NCBI RefSeq assembly: GCF_007988965.1
Contig: NZ_BJVD01000001.1
Span: forward strand, 62,001-126,000
DNA: 64,000 bases
Direction of reading: 5' to 3'
Origin: Rummeliibacillus stabekisii
Lineage (GTDB): Bacteria; Bacillota; Bacilli; Bacillales_A; Planococcaceae
In this document: positions 45,840 to 54,810 of the stretch, piece after piece
How the letters are laid out: every line of letters begins with the position of its first letter
Numbering within the stretch: the first letter of the stretch is position 1
The notes under the pieces: generated by a model
Databases searched by the model: none
Told to the model about the DNA's origin: nothing
Seen by the model: the letters and a program-made list of their open reading frames with translations, nothing else
Translations under genes and position numbers: made by a program

Positions 45840-46595
45840 ATGAAAGAAAAGAATTTTCAACAGACAGTGGGCTTTAGTGTGAAGGACACATTGGCACTTT
45901 ATTGGCTCTATGCCACACAATCTAAAGCAAAATATTCAGTTGAAATCCATCAAGACTTTGAAAATGAGTTCCCTGGTCGTAAAGTAGGGTATGAATATGT
46001 AGCTCGTATTGCTAAAAGGCTTGAAGCAGAAGGGGCATTGTCATCAAGGCAAGAACATAAAAAAATTCTTTATAGTATTACAGAGCTTGGTCGAAAACGT
46101 TTAACACGTTATAACGAATTATATTACGGTCGTTTCCATGAAATTGTTTTAGTCCTAGATCGCTTTTATTACGAATTAACCCGAAATGGTGAAAAGCCTC
46201 CAAGGCCAGCTCATCCATTACCCGAAGAATTTCGAAGCTATTTTTCAAAGCTGATTTCGGTGAAAGACGCTGTACGTTATTTAGCCTTAAAGTTAAGCCA
46301 AACACGTTCGAGTTTTTATATGGCGGAGGTAGGTCAGCAACTAGAAGATCTCTTTGGCTGGTGTCCTTCCAATGGATATCTCTATCAAATTGCCTGGGAA
46401 CTAGAAGAAAAAGGATACTTGGTTGGTTCTTGGCCGGATGAGAAGCGAACAGTACGTAACCTGAGGAGTACAGATGAAGGGGCATCATTTTACAAAACGA
46501 TCGCTATGAATTTGCAAGAACGTATTACAACTATTAGAAGATATCTGCATTATATGCTGAAATTCTTCACTGACCTGAAAGTAGAGCAGCTTTAA
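45840..46595 (+). CDS. PadR-like regulator with two winged-helix domains
   Basis: A 251-residue transcription factor-like protein. The N-terminal half has a PadR-type winged helix: VKDTLALYWLYATQSKAKYSVEIHQDFENEF, VGYEYVARIAKRLEAEGAL, KKILYSITELGRKRLTRY. A second similar unit lies at about 145-225: VRYLALKLSQTRSSFYMAEVGQQLEDLF, NGYLYQIAWELEEKGYLVG, RTVRNLRSTDEGASFY. Normal PadR proteins have one such domain, so this looks like a tandem duplication in one chain. The ATG at 45840 follows AAAAGGAGG. No partner gene is adjacent; target unknown. Confidence 0.78.
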   Translation: MKEKNFQQTVGFSVKDTLALYWLYATQSKAKYSVEIHQDFENEFPGRKVGYEYVARIAKRLEAEGALSSRQEHKKILYSITELGRKRLTRYNELYYGRFHEIVLVLDRFYYELTRNGEKPPRPAHPLPEEFRSYFSKLISVKDAVRYLALKLSQTRSSFYMAEVGQQLEDLFGWCPSNGYLYQIAWELEEKGYLVGSWPDEKRTVRNLRSTDEGASFYKTIAMNLQERITTIRRYLHYMLKFFTDLKVEQL

Positions 46596-46600
46596 AGTAG

Positions 46601-46635
46601 ACCTCTTTAGAGAAATCTAGAGGGGTTTTTATTTT
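46601..46635 (+). terminator. Intrinsic terminator of PadR-like gene
   Basis: ACCTCTTTAG / CTAGAGGGGT stem (three G-U pairs) followed by T residues. Confidence 0.82.
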
Positions 46636-46650
46636 GTTTCAAATAATTAT

Positions 46651-46666
46651 ATTATGTAAACTAATA
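46651..46666 (+). repeat. dif-like half-site motif, copy 4
   Basis: ATTATGTAAACTAATA, preceded by AAATAATTAT, in the spacer after the PadR-like gene. Confidence 0.6.
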
Positions 46667-46714
46667 TAGAAAAAATGAAGCTATCATTTTATAGACAGCC
46701 ACATTCATTCCTAA

Positions 46715-47314
46715 CTAAAAATATAAATGTCCCACATCAAGACTGCCAAGTCGATCCCACTTAATCCATGCAAGAGCTAATTCCTTACCAATCTGAATAT
46801 AAAAAGTAGATTCTTGCTCAATATAATCACTTTCTGTCCGATTATAAATAGATAAAATTTCATGCAAATCTTGCCCTTTTAAATGAGCTGTGTAGATTTC
46901 TTTATAAGCCAATAGCTCAGGTTCCTGACTTAGTGCTGCTTCATCGAAATCTGCTATGGCATGTGCTAAGTGGCGGAGTGTATTTGTATCGTAATAGAGT
47001 ATAAATGCTCCTTTTACCGGTAAATCTTTTACCAATGATTCTGGGAGGGAATCGTACATTTTTTCCGTTTCCTCATTAAGACCAAAATGCTCAATCTTTG
47101 CTATTTCAATATGTAATGCAGATAAATACGCTGCAACAGCTAACTTATTCTGCTCCATTAAATAGGCAACTTTTCCAATGCCTCGGTATAAGTCGCTGTT
47201 TGAAGGTTGTTCTTTGATGGCTGCTGTATACATATTCAATGCCTGATCGTATTGACCCTCGTTTCGCAACTTTAAAGCATGCTCTACCATCTTTTCAACA
47301 TTGCCCAATTTCAT
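46715..47314 (-). CDS. TPR-containing protein
   Basis: A soluble 199-residue protein. Two tetratricopeptide-like repeats at about 7-70 (MVEHALKLRNEGQYDQALNMYTAAIKEQPSNSDLYRGIGKVAYLMEQNKLAVAAYLSALHIE) suggest protein binding. The C-terminal part (GAFILYYDTNTLRHLAHAIADFDE) is not recognised. The ATG at 47314 and TTG at 47317 are both near AAGGAAAGG; ATG is preferred. It is a single gene, with the promoter region shared divergently with the GNAT-like gene at 47472. Confidence 0.8.
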   Translation of the reverse strand: MKLGNVEKMVEHALKLRNEGQYDQALNMYTAAIKEQPSNSDLYRGIGKVAYLMEQNKLAVAAYLSALHIEIAKIEHFGLNEETEKMYDSLPESLVKDLPVKGAFILYYDTNTLRHLAHAIADFDEAALSQEPELLAYKEIYTAHLKGQDLHEILSIYNRTESDYIEQESTFYIQIGKELALAWIKWDRLGSLDVGHLYF

Positions 47315-47471
47315 CAACCTTTCCTTATGTAGATAGCTTCATTATAAAGGTTGGAGTAAGAATAGGGAATGGCAAAGAAGTTCAATTACTAATAGAGGTT
47401 AATTTAGAGGAGATATTTACTAATATGTTGAATTAGATCTAGTATTAATACTCCTAAAGAGAGGTTTAAAC

Positions 47472-48329
47472 ATGTATAAAATAATTCAAGTTGACAAAAT
47501 AGAATCTCAGTATTTAAATCAAAGAATCATTGAAGGCCTAAAAAAGATGAATGGGCGAATTAACTCTAATAATTACGAAGAACTCTTTGTAGCGTTAAAA
47601 GATTCAAGTATTGAAGGTTTTGGTATTAGTTGGACTAACTCAAACCATCCCACTGCAAAATATATAGATTTCTGTTCTGCTATTCCTATACCTCAGCTTA
47701 TGGAAAGATTATTGAAATATTCAGCACCGCATAATAAAGTTATACTTTCTTGTTGGGAAGATGAGATAGATAAAATTGAAATCGCAAAGGAATCTGGTTT
47801 TTCAGTTTTTAGGAAAACTTATATAGAAAGATATTCAATCAAGTATATTATAAATAGACTACAAGCCACTCCAATTCCGCATACAGGTTTTTCATTACGA
47901 GAAGTATTGATAGACGCCCGATTAACTGAAGATTTATTTCATTTATTGAAACATAATTACGAACAAACACATTTGGCTAATGAGGCAAAGGATATTTCAT
48001 GGGAGCTGTGGCGAGAAAAACTTTTAAACGATAATCCAGATCTTGATTTAAGTTATATTGTTGTGAACGATAATCAAATATCAGCTTATATGTTCTTACA
48101 TAAAACGGAAGAATGTCATTATGAAGTTGGATGGATGGGAAAACGAAGGCACGTTGATATTTTGCCTGGATTACTGAAGAAACAATTAATAGATTTAGAA
48201 GCAGAAGGGATTCAAACTGTAGAATTTGAAATTGATACCACTGATTATTTCGCCTATGAATTTTGTGAAATACTCGATTTAAAAAACAAGAAAAGTTGGG
48301 ATTCTTTTTTATGGAAAACTAATAGATGA
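47472..48329 (+). CDS. GNAT-like acetyltransferase family protein (tentative)
   Basis: A 285-residue protein without clear catalytic residues. Its length and layout suggest two GNAT-type halves. The first (about 1-125) carries KVILSCWEDEIDKIEIAKESGFSVFRKTYIERY, which is like the C-terminal end of a GNAT domain. The second (about 135-285) carries GFSLREVLIDARLTEDLFHLL, SYIVVNDNQISAYMFLH and a C-terminal EFEIDTTDYFAYEFCEILDLKNKKSWDSFLW. The ATG at 47472 follows AGAGAGG. The family assignment is by fold-like pattern only. Confidence 0.55.
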   Translation: MYKIIQVDKIESQYLNQRIIEGLKKMNGRINSNNYEELFVALKDSSIEGFGISWTNSNHPTAKYIDFCSAIPIPQLMERLLKYSAPHNKVILSCWEDEIDKIEIAKESGFSVFRKTYIERYSIKYIINRLQATPIPHTGFSLREVLIDARLTEDLFHLLKHNYEQTHLANEAKDISWELWREKLLNDNPDLDLSYIVVNDNQISAYMFLHKTEECHYEVGWMGKRRHVDILPGLLKKQLIDLEAEGIQTVEFEIDTTDYFAYEFCEILDLKNKKSWDSFLWKTNR

Positions 48330-48338
48330 AGCTACAAC

Positions 48339-48484
48339 AAGAACATTTGTTCTATGTACTATAAAAGAGCATTTTTATTAAAAAAATGCTCTTTTACTAT
48401 TTAAATAACAATAATATTATCATTTTGAACTGTTTATCCAATGGCCACCTTGGCAAATATAATCAACTAAGAACAAATGTTCTT
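48339..48484. repeat. 146-bp segment bounded by perfect 15-bp inverted repeats
   Basis: AAGAACATTTGTTCT (48339-48353) and its exact inverse AGAACAAATGTTCTT (48470-48484) bound a short noncoding segment with a terminator hairpin inside. Each end contains a GAAC-N4-GTTC palindrome resembling a Bacillus LexA box. It could be a small foldback element or a pair of operator sites. Confidence 0.5.
48363..48396. terminator. Intrinsic terminator (bidirectional)
   Basis: AAAAGAGCATTTTT / AAAAATGCTCTTTT stem between the convergent genes ending at 48329 and 48503. Confidence 0.82.
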
Positions 48485-48502
48485 TTGGCTGGTGACAATA
48501 TA

Positions 48503-49381
48503 TTAAATTTTTTGTAACATCTCAATAAAATTCTCTGCTGCCTGCGATAAGCTATGATCCTTGAGCCATATTAATCCAACTGATCCTGTTAACTCTGGTG
48601 TATGAGATATTCGGTAAGCATTAATCGGATATCCGTGATATCTTTCGAGAAGGGTTTCTGGAACAATAGATGCTGCAAAATCAGATGCGATGAGATCCAT
48701 CAACAAACTAATATCTGAACATTCACCAACAATATGTGGCTGTAGCTTCGCGCGAGAAAAAGCTTCTACAATTAAGTAGTGTACACCTAATCCCTCTGTA
48801 CTTGGAAAAAGAAGAGGATATTGTTCTATTTCAACAAGTGATACTTCTTGATCTGTTAAAATTTGCTTTTCGGATGTAATGAAATAAAATGGCTCATTAC
48901 ATAAATGAAGTACAGAAAAATCGTCCAGATTTAGGGGCAACCTGATAATAGCTAATTCCACCACCCTGTCTCTGACTAACTGACAAAGGTGGGACGATTC
49001 ATTCTGTTGAATTTTATACGTAATCTTAGGGAACTGGTTTTGAAATTGTTCCAGTATTTGAGGCAATCCACTAACTGAAAATGTGTTAACACCCATTGTA
49101 AGCCTTCCATTTACACCCTCACCAACCTCTTTTACCTCGGTTTTGGTTTCCTCCATTAATTGAGTTATTTGCAAAGCGTTTTTATATAGTGCTTTTCCTG
49201 CCTCAGTCAATTCTAAAAATTTCCCGCTTCTCTCGAATAATTTTGAGCCCAGTTCATCTTCCATTGCTTTCAATTGCTGGCTTAATGGTGGTTGAGACAT
49301 ATGAAGCCTTTTAGCAGCAGCGGAAATTTTCCTTTCCTCTACCATGGCAATAAAATAGCGCAATTGTCTGATATCAATCAA
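48503..49381 (-). CDS. LysR family transcriptional regulator
   Basis: LTTR of 292 residues. The N-terminal helix-turn-helix is IDIRQLRYFIAMVEERKISAAAKRLHMSQPPLSQQLKAMEDELGSKLFER (about 2-51); the C-terminal effector domain follows (LTMGVNTFSVSGLPQILEQF, VELAIIRLPLN, ITSEKQIL). The TTG at 49381 is chosen because AAGGAGGG lies seven bases upstream; the longer in-frame start at 49453 adds 24 residues that are not part of the LysR fold. It is divergent from the deaminase/amidohydrolase cluster, starting 176 bp from it, and probably activates that cluster in response to a substrate. Confidence 0.94.
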   Translation of the reverse strand: MIDIRQLRYFIAMVEERKISAAAKRLHMSQPPLSQQLKAMEDELGSKLFERSGKFLELTEAGKALYKNALQITQLMEETKTEVKEVGEGVNGRLTMGVNTFSVSGLPQILEQFQNQFPKITYKIQQNESSHLCQLVRDRVVELAIIRLPLNLDDFSVLHLCNEPFYFITSEKQILTDQEVSLVEIEQYPLLFPSTEGLGVHYLIVEAFSRAKLQPHIVGECSDISLLMDLIASDFAASIVPETLLERYHGYPINAYRISHTPELTGSVGLIWLKDHSLSQAAENFIEMLQKI

Positions 49382-49557
49382 TGAAATTCCCTCCTTATAG
49401 TTAAATGATATATGAAAAATATAAGTAAAACTAATTTTATTAATATTTTTCATATACTTAAGCGCGTGATAACATATTTATATCGGCGATGTAACTCCTA
49501 AAACAGAGTGCATTACTGCCGTTAAAGGTTAGACAAATTAAGATGAGGTGAATTGAA

Positions 49558-50025
49558 ATGGATTTTGTACAACGAACAATCGATTTAGCGCGTGAAAATG
49601 TGGAAGCGGGTGGACGCCCATTCGCTACAGTAATAGTTCGAGACGGTGAGATTATTGCTGAGAGTCCCAACTTAGTGGCGCAAACAAATGATCCGACTGC
49701 ACATGCTGAAATAGTCGCTATTAGAGAAGCATGTAAGAAGCTACAAACTGAACATTTAACAGATTGTGATATTTACATCCTCACTACACCATGTCCTATG
49801 TGTTTAGGTGCAATGTATTATTGCAGCCCTAGAAAAGTAATCTATATAACAACTCGTGAGGATTATGCTCCATATTATAAGGATGATCGTAAGTACTTTG
49901 AGTTGGAAACATTTTATGATGAATTTAGTAAACCTATAGAAGAACGCCGATTACCTATGGTTCAACAGCCAAATGAAGATAGTATTAAAGTGTATCAACG
50001 TTGGAACGAGTTAAACTCAAAATAA
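49558..50025 (+). CDS. Nucleobase deaminase (guanine deaminase-like, CDA fold)
   Basis: Zn-dependent deaminase of 155 residues. The metal and proton-transfer motif HAE (PTAHAEIVAIREA, about 52-64) and PCPMC (about 80-84) match the cytidine deaminase superfamily. Length, PFATVIVRDGEIIAE and the C-terminal YYKDDRKYFELETFYDEFSKP resemble B. subtilis GuaD rather than TadA. It heads a cluster with three CodA-like amidohydrolases and is divergent from a LysR gene. So it may act on guanine or another aminated ring compound. The ATG at 49558 follows GAGGTGAA. The exact substrate is unknown. Confidence 0.85.
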   Translation: MDFVQRTIDLARENVEAGGRPFATVIVRDGEIIAESPNLVAQTNDPTAHAEIVAIREACKKLQTEHLTDCDIYILTTPCPMCLGAMYYCSPRKVIYITTREDYAPYYKDDRKYFELETFYDEFSKPIEERRLPMVQQPNEDSIKVYQRWNELNSK

Positions 50026-50046
50026 ACGGTGAAAGGATTGATGTGT

Positions 50047-51267
50047 GTGAATTCTACTTATTGGTTAACTAATACACGTCTAGAGACAAGTTATCAAATC
50101 AATGAAGGAAATGTAACAGGAACAAATTCAGAAGAATTTCACTTATTGATTAGAGATAAGAAAATTGCAAAAATAATTGCTGCTTCTGAAGAGATCACAG
50201 ACAATCTACCGCAAAAAGATGCGAAACAACTACTAGCTCTACCTTCTTTTATTGAAAAACATTGTCATTTGGACAAAACCTTACTAGGCGACCGTTGGCG
50301 ATCTGTGACACCAGTTCGGAATATTTTTGAACGTTTGGAGATTGAAAAAGAAGTTCTACCTTCTTTAGAGACTACTACACAAGAACGAGCAGAATTGTTG
50401 CTTGAAAAATATGTGGAATATGGCATTACTCATGTGCGTACACATGTAGATATTTATCCTGAGGTAGGTTTAAAGAATTTAGAAAATGTCCAAAAGGTAT
50501 TACGAAAATTTGAGGGGAAATTAACATATGAAATTGTAGCCTTCCCTCAGCATGGACTGTTACGTACAGATTCAAGAGACTTAATTAGAGAAGCGTTAAA
50601 AAGTGGAGCAAGTTTTGTAGGCGGTGTTGACCCGGCTACAGTGGATGGGGATATAGAGGCTTCACTAAAAGCAATGGTGGAATTGGCCGTTGAAGGTAAC
50701 GCTGGAATCGACTTGCATTTGCATGATCCTGATCATTTGGGTATTTTCACAATGAAAAAACTAGCTCAATTAACAAAAGAAGCAGGTTTGCAAGGAAAAG
50801 TAGCGATTAGCCATGCGTTTGGTCTCGGAGATATCTCGATATCTCAAGCAGAAGAAATGGCCGAATTACTAGCTGATGCCGGAATCACTATTATCTCTAG
50901 CGTACCGATTGATCGTAAATTCCCTCCGATGGGCTTATTACGCGAGCGTGGCGTATCAGTTGCAGTAGGATGTGATAACATTTTTGATGTTTGGTCACCT
51001 TTCGGCAATGGAGATATATTAGAACGGGTTGGACGTTTAGCTGAGATTGCTCATTGGGTGGATGAACGGTCACTTTCACAAGCACTTTATTATATTACAG
51101 GCGGTAAGACACCATTGAATCAAGAAGGAAAACAAGTATGGCCAAAGGTTGGAGATGAGGCAAATCTTGTTTTGGTCGAAGCATCGTGTTCTGCAGAAGC
51201 TGTTGCTCGCAGATCTAAACGAGTAGCTACCATTTTCAATGGAGAAATGACTGCAGGTTCACTTTAA
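50047..51267 (+). CDS. CodA-like amidohydrolase, paralogue 1
   Basis: Metal-dependent TIM-barrel amidohydrolase of about 406 residues, cytosine deaminase/AtzC-like. Putative ligands: HCHLD (H-x-H, after EK), HLHDPDH, SHAFGL and the Asp of GCDNIFDVWSPFGNGD, which closely parallels the CodA GHDDVFDPW motif. The GTG at 50047 is chosen since AAAGG lies about nine bases upstream and it places the shared RLET motif as in the two paralogues; starts at 50029 and 50041 are in frame. It is 21 bp after the deaminase gene. Substrate unknown (cytosine-like or triazine-like ring). Confidence 0.85.
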   Translation: MNSTYWLTNTRLETSYQINEGNVTGTNSEEFHLLIRDKKIAKIIAASEEITDNLPQKDAKQLLALPSFIEKHCHLDKTLLGDRWRSVTPVRNIFERLEIEKEVLPSLETTTQERAELLLEKYVEYGITHVRTHVDIYPEVGLKNLENVQKVLRKFEGKLTYEIVAFPQHGLLRTDSRDLIREALKSGASFVGGVDPATVDGDIEASLKAMVELAVEGNAGIDLHLHDPDHLGIFTMKKLAQLTKEAGLQGKVAISHAFGLGDISISQAEEMAELLADAGITIISSVPIDRKFPPMGLLRERGVSVAVGCDNIFDVWSPFGNGDILERVGRLAEIAHWVDERSLSQALYYITGGKTPLNQEGKQVWPKVGDEANLVLVEASCSAEAVARRSKRVATIFNGEMTAGSL

Positions 51268-51509
51268 GCATACTAAGAGCATTAGGGGTGTAAGGTTCTG
51301 AGTTGTGAGGCGTTAGAATAAGAAAATATAGGAAGTTGTCTTTGAATACTTGTTCTCATAATAGAAGTATTCAAAGACATACTTCTATTTGGTTTTAGTC
51401 AACAAGAAAACTATACATAAAATCCTAAATGAATTGAGTTGGATGTTCTTTTAGCAAAGCAGCGAGAGCTATCTAGCGCATTGAATGGGACTAAAAGGGG
51501 AGTGGTTTT

Positions 51510-52757
51510 TTGCAAATATTATTAAAAAATGTGCGTTTGGAAACAGGATATCTGTATGACCAAACATTTGTAACAGCGACAAAAACAGATTTATTTGATG
51601 TGTTAATTGAAAATGGGACATTTATTGAAATTGCCCCAACGATTGAAGTAAGTAATGTAGTAGTAATTGATGCCAAAAACCAGCTACTCATTCCATCATT
51701 TAAAGAGATGCATACACATATTGATAAAACATATTTCAGTGGAGAATGGAAAGCACCAACTGCACCTACAGAAGGGATTTTTTCTCGTTTAAAGGAAGAG
51801 GCGTTATTATTACCGAAGCAATTGCATGTTGCAGCAGATAGGGCACACGCGATGATCCAACACTATATTAAAATGGGACATACACATATTCGAACACATG
51901 TGAATGTTGATCCACAGATCGAGACGAAACATATAGAAATAGTCAAACATGTATTAGAAAGCTATCAAGATCAAATCACGTATGAAATTGTGGCATTCCC
52001 ACAGCATGGTCTATTACGTAATGGTCCTTCTTTTTTATCAATCCTTGAGAAAGCTCTACAATTGGGTGCTACCCATATAGGAGGGGTAGATCCTTCTTTA
52101 GTAGATCGCAATAGTAGAGAAGTGATAAAAACAACTTTTGAATTAGCTGAAAAATATGAGATAGGCATCGACATGCATTTACATGAGCAAAATACATTAG
52201 GCGAATTTGACATTCAACAAATTCTAAACGAAATGGAACAACGCTCTTTTAAAAAGGATGTAACGATTAGTCATGCGTTCGCTTTTGCAGACTTATCTGA
52301 AAAGTCACTAGATCAGTTAATAAGTCGAATGGCTACCAATAAAGTTGGTTTAACGACAACCATTCCTATTGGTCCAGGTCCTATTACAATCCCTGTGAAG
52401 TATTTGTATGATAGGGGCGTAAAAGTTTCATTTGGCCATGATAGCCTGGTGGATCATTGGTCGCCTTTCGGAAGTGGAGATACTATACAAAAATTAAATC
52501 AATTTATAGAGCGCTTTGGTTATATAGATGAATGGCATATAGGACAATCCTTAAAATATGCGACAGGCGGAATCACACCTTTAAATCTTGCTGGAGAACA
52601 ACAATGGCCAAAAATTGGAGATACAGCGAATGCACTACTTGTAGATGCAGTTAGCTCCGCACATCTGATTGCTAGACAATGTCCTATTTCCACAGTAATC
52701 TCAAACGGGAAGGTCATTCATGAAGAAGAGATAGATTTAAGGGGGAAATTTCGATGA
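51510..52757 (+). CDS. CodA-like amidohydrolase, paralogue 2
   Basis: A second paralogue of 415 residues. Motifs: KEMHTHIDKTYF (H-x-H), IDMHLHEQNTLG, SHAFAFADL, GHDSLVDHWSPFGSGD. It shares the N-terminal VRLETG and C-terminal LAGEQQWPKIGDTANALLVDA patterns with its neighbours. The start is TTG at 51510 with GGGGAG eight bases upstream. A 242-bp gap separates it from paralogue 1, but its stop overlaps the start of paralogue 3 (ATGA). The last ligand motif is retained, so it should be catalytic. The reaction is unknown. Confidence 0.85.
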   Translation: MQILLKNVRLETGYLYDQTFVTATKTDLFDVLIENGTFIEIAPTIEVSNVVVIDAKNQLLIPSFKEMHTHIDKTYFSGEWKAPTAPTEGIFSRLKEEALLLPKQLHVAADRAHAMIQHYIKMGHTHIRTHVNVDPQIETKHIEIVKHVLESYQDQITYEIVAFPQHGLLRNGPSFLSILEKALQLGATHIGGVDPSLVDRNSREVIKTTFELAEKYEIGIDMHLHEQNTLGEFDIQQILNEMEQRSFKKDVTISHAFAFADLSEKSLDQLISRMATNKVGLTTTIPIGPGPITIPVKYLYDRGVKVSFGHDSLVDHWSPFGSGDTIQKLNQFIERFGYIDEWHIGQSLKYATGGITPLNLAGEQQWPKIGDTANALLVDAVSSAHLIARQCPISTVISNGKVIHEEEIDLRGKFR

Positions 52758-53977
52758 GCACATGGGTACGGGATGTTCGACTGGAAACAGGGGAAACAAC
52801 ATATGAAGATGGCAGTATTAAAACCGAGACAAGTTTGTTTCACATTCAAGTATCAGAAGCAGGATTGATTCAAGAAATCCTGCCTGCTTCATCGAATGTA
52901 CCTAAAACAAATTCAATCGACATGCAAGGGAAATTGGCCCTTCCTGCATTTAAAGAAATGCATAATCATTTGGATAAAACCTATCTTTTTGTAGGGTGGA
53001 AGGCTTGTCGCCCTGTGAATAGTTTGTCCGAAAGATTAGAGTTGGAAGCGGCAGAATTAGAAGTCCTTTCTGAGACGGTGACGCAAAGAGCTTCTGCTAT
53101 GATTGAATTACATTTGAATAATGGTGTGAATCATATCCGAACACATGTCAATATCGACCCTTTTATAAAGCTAAAAAATCTAGAGGGCGTTAAAAAAGCA
53201 CTGGAGTCCTATGAGCAATATTTAACCTATGAAATCGTTGCATTTCCGCAACATGGCTTGCTAGCTCATGATGAAATGCCTGACTTATTAAGACAAGCAC
53301 TAGATTCTGGTGCCACAATCTTAGGAGCGCTTGATCCAGCTGGTATTGATCAAGATATTGAAAAGTCATTACAAGTAACCATGGATATTGCTAAGGACTA
53401 CAATGTAGATGTGGATATGCATCTACACGATAGAGGACAAGTAGGTTTTTATACGATGGATAAATGGCTTGATATGGTGAAGGAACAAAATTATAATGGG
53501 CATACAGCTTTCAGTCATGCATTTGGGTTAAGTAAATTAACGCCACCTTCACAAAAGAAATTTGCGGAAAAGTTAAGTGAGTATGAAGTGGAAATCATGT
53601 CTACTGTTCCTATATCAATTAATCATCAGCTAATACCTATAGATATTTTGAAAACCGAAGGTGTTAAAGTGGCTTTAGGCTGTGATGGCTTTTATGATTC
53701 TTGGAGTCCGTATTTCTCAGGCGATATTTTAGAAAAGGTACATAATTTTTGCCAATATACGGGTAAATCCAGCGAACGTGCCTTACGCAATAGTTTAAGC
53801 TTGATTACACAAGGTGTAACTCCCTTATGCACAGAAGGACAACAACAATGGCCGAAAGTAGGTACAGAAGCTAGTTTCGTATTTGTTGATGCAAGCTGCA
53901 GTGCAGAAGTAATAGCGAGACTGCCGAAAAACAGAATGTTAATGCATAAAGGCAAGTTATATCAATCGAAACACTAG
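52754..53977 (+). CDS. CodA-like amidohydrolase, paralogue 3
   Basis: A third paralogue of 407 residues: KEMHNHLDKTYL, VDMHLHDRGQVG, SHAFGLSKL, GCDGFYDSWSPYFSGD. The ATG at 52754 overlaps the previous stop by four bases, so it is translationally coupled to paralogue 2. It diverges in the motif near the last Asp (SPYFSGD rather than SPFGSGD), hinting at a different ring specificity. A strong terminator follows at 54031. With the LysR, the deaminase and two siblings it may catalyse successive steps of a ring-degradation pathway. Confidence 0.85.
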   Translation: MSTWVRDVRLETGETTYEDGSIKTETSLFHIQVSEAGLIQEILPASSNVPKTNSIDMQGKLALPAFKEMHNHLDKTYLFVGWKACRPVNSLSERLELEAAELEVLSETVTQRASAMIELHLNNGVNHIRTHVNIDPFIKLKNLEGVKKALESYEQYLTYEIVAFPQHGLLAHDEMPDLLRQALDSGATILGALDPAGIDQDIEKSLQVTMDIAKDYNVDVDMHLHDRGQVGFYTMDKWLDMVKEQNYNGHTAFSHAFGLSKLTPPSQKKFAEKLSEYEVEIMSTVPISINHQLIPIDILKTEGVKVALGCDGFYDSWSPYFSGDILEKVHNFCQYTGKSSERALRNSLSLITQGVTPLCTEGQQQWPKVGTEASFVFVDASCSAEVIARLPKNRMLMHKGKLYQSKH

Positions 53978-54030
53978 AGACAAGTAGGTAAATTTAACAC
54001 TAACCAAAAATTTAAAAATTATAAAATAAA

Positions 54031-54076
54031 AAAATCTACGACAGAGCGAGAAAAAGTTCTGTCGTAGATTTTTTAG
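54031..54076 (+). terminator. Intrinsic terminator of amidohydrolase cluster
   Basis: AAAATCTACGACAGA / TCTGTCGTAGATTTT stem, 15 perfect bp, followed by T residues. Confidence 0.94.
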
Positions 54077-54212
54077 CATGAAGGTTTTAGAGAATATTAA
54101 TAATTTTCATATAGATGCTGTTATGCAAAGATAAACCCCTCAAATGGGTATAATAAGAGGGCAGGAATTTTGTTCGAATTATGTTCTTAATACTCAAATG
54201 GAGGCGGGATAA

Positions 54213-54698
54213 ATGGAAGAAACAAAGATGGAAACATATTTTAATACAAAGGATATTGCCAAGCGAAATGCTCTATTAAAGCAAATTGTATTTGACTTGC
54301 CAGAGCAAGGAAAGGACTTTTTTCTAAAAGCATATAAAAAAGAACGATATTTGGATATGCGGCTTACTGCCATTAGAGGATACTCTGCCTTCGCAAGTGA
54401 AGAAGAAGTGGCCGTTTTAATAAACAAGATGTTAGAAATCTTAAAAAAGCGTTCTGAAACTACGCCATATAATTATGAGGAATATGAAATTTTGCGATCA
54501 GCTTTTTTAATGCCCTACCTGGTGGAAAAGTATCCTTATGACTGTTTCAAAAAATTTAATGAACAGCTAGAGAAACAGTACCATATCATGCCTGATGTTT
54601 TTAAAGGGATTTTCACCTGCAATGATAAAGGTGAACATATCCAACTGATACCACCCGCAGTAGCACGGAAACAGATGGAAGGTTTCTTGCGTAAGTGA
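54213..54698 (+). CDS. Small helical protein, unknown
   Basis: A 161-residue soluble protein with alternating charged and hydrophobic residues and no recognised domain. The pattern KAYKKERYLDMRLTAIRGYSAFASEEEVAVLINKMLEILKK is HEAT-repeat-like. The C-terminal part ends HIQLIPPAVARKQMEGFLRK. The ATG at 54213 follows GGAGGCGGG. It stands just before a methyltransferase gene (54811), 112 bp away, and could be in one transcript. No function is proposed. Confidence 0.7.
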   Translation: MEETKMETYFNTKDIAKRNALLKQIVFDLPEQGKDFFLKAYKKERYLDMRLTAIRGYSAFASEEEVAVLINKMLEILKKRSETTPYNYEEYEILRSAFLMPYLVEKYPYDCFKKFNEQLEKQYHIMPDVFKGIFTCNDKGEHIQLIPPAVARKQMEGFLRK

Positions 54699-54810
54699 AG
54701 AAGGGTAAAGATGAAGAGATACTTAGATAAGAGGATTAACGATTAACCAGCTCACCCTAACTGGTTCGAAATTATTTTGTACATAATGTCTTAAGAAAGA
54801 AGGTAGTATT

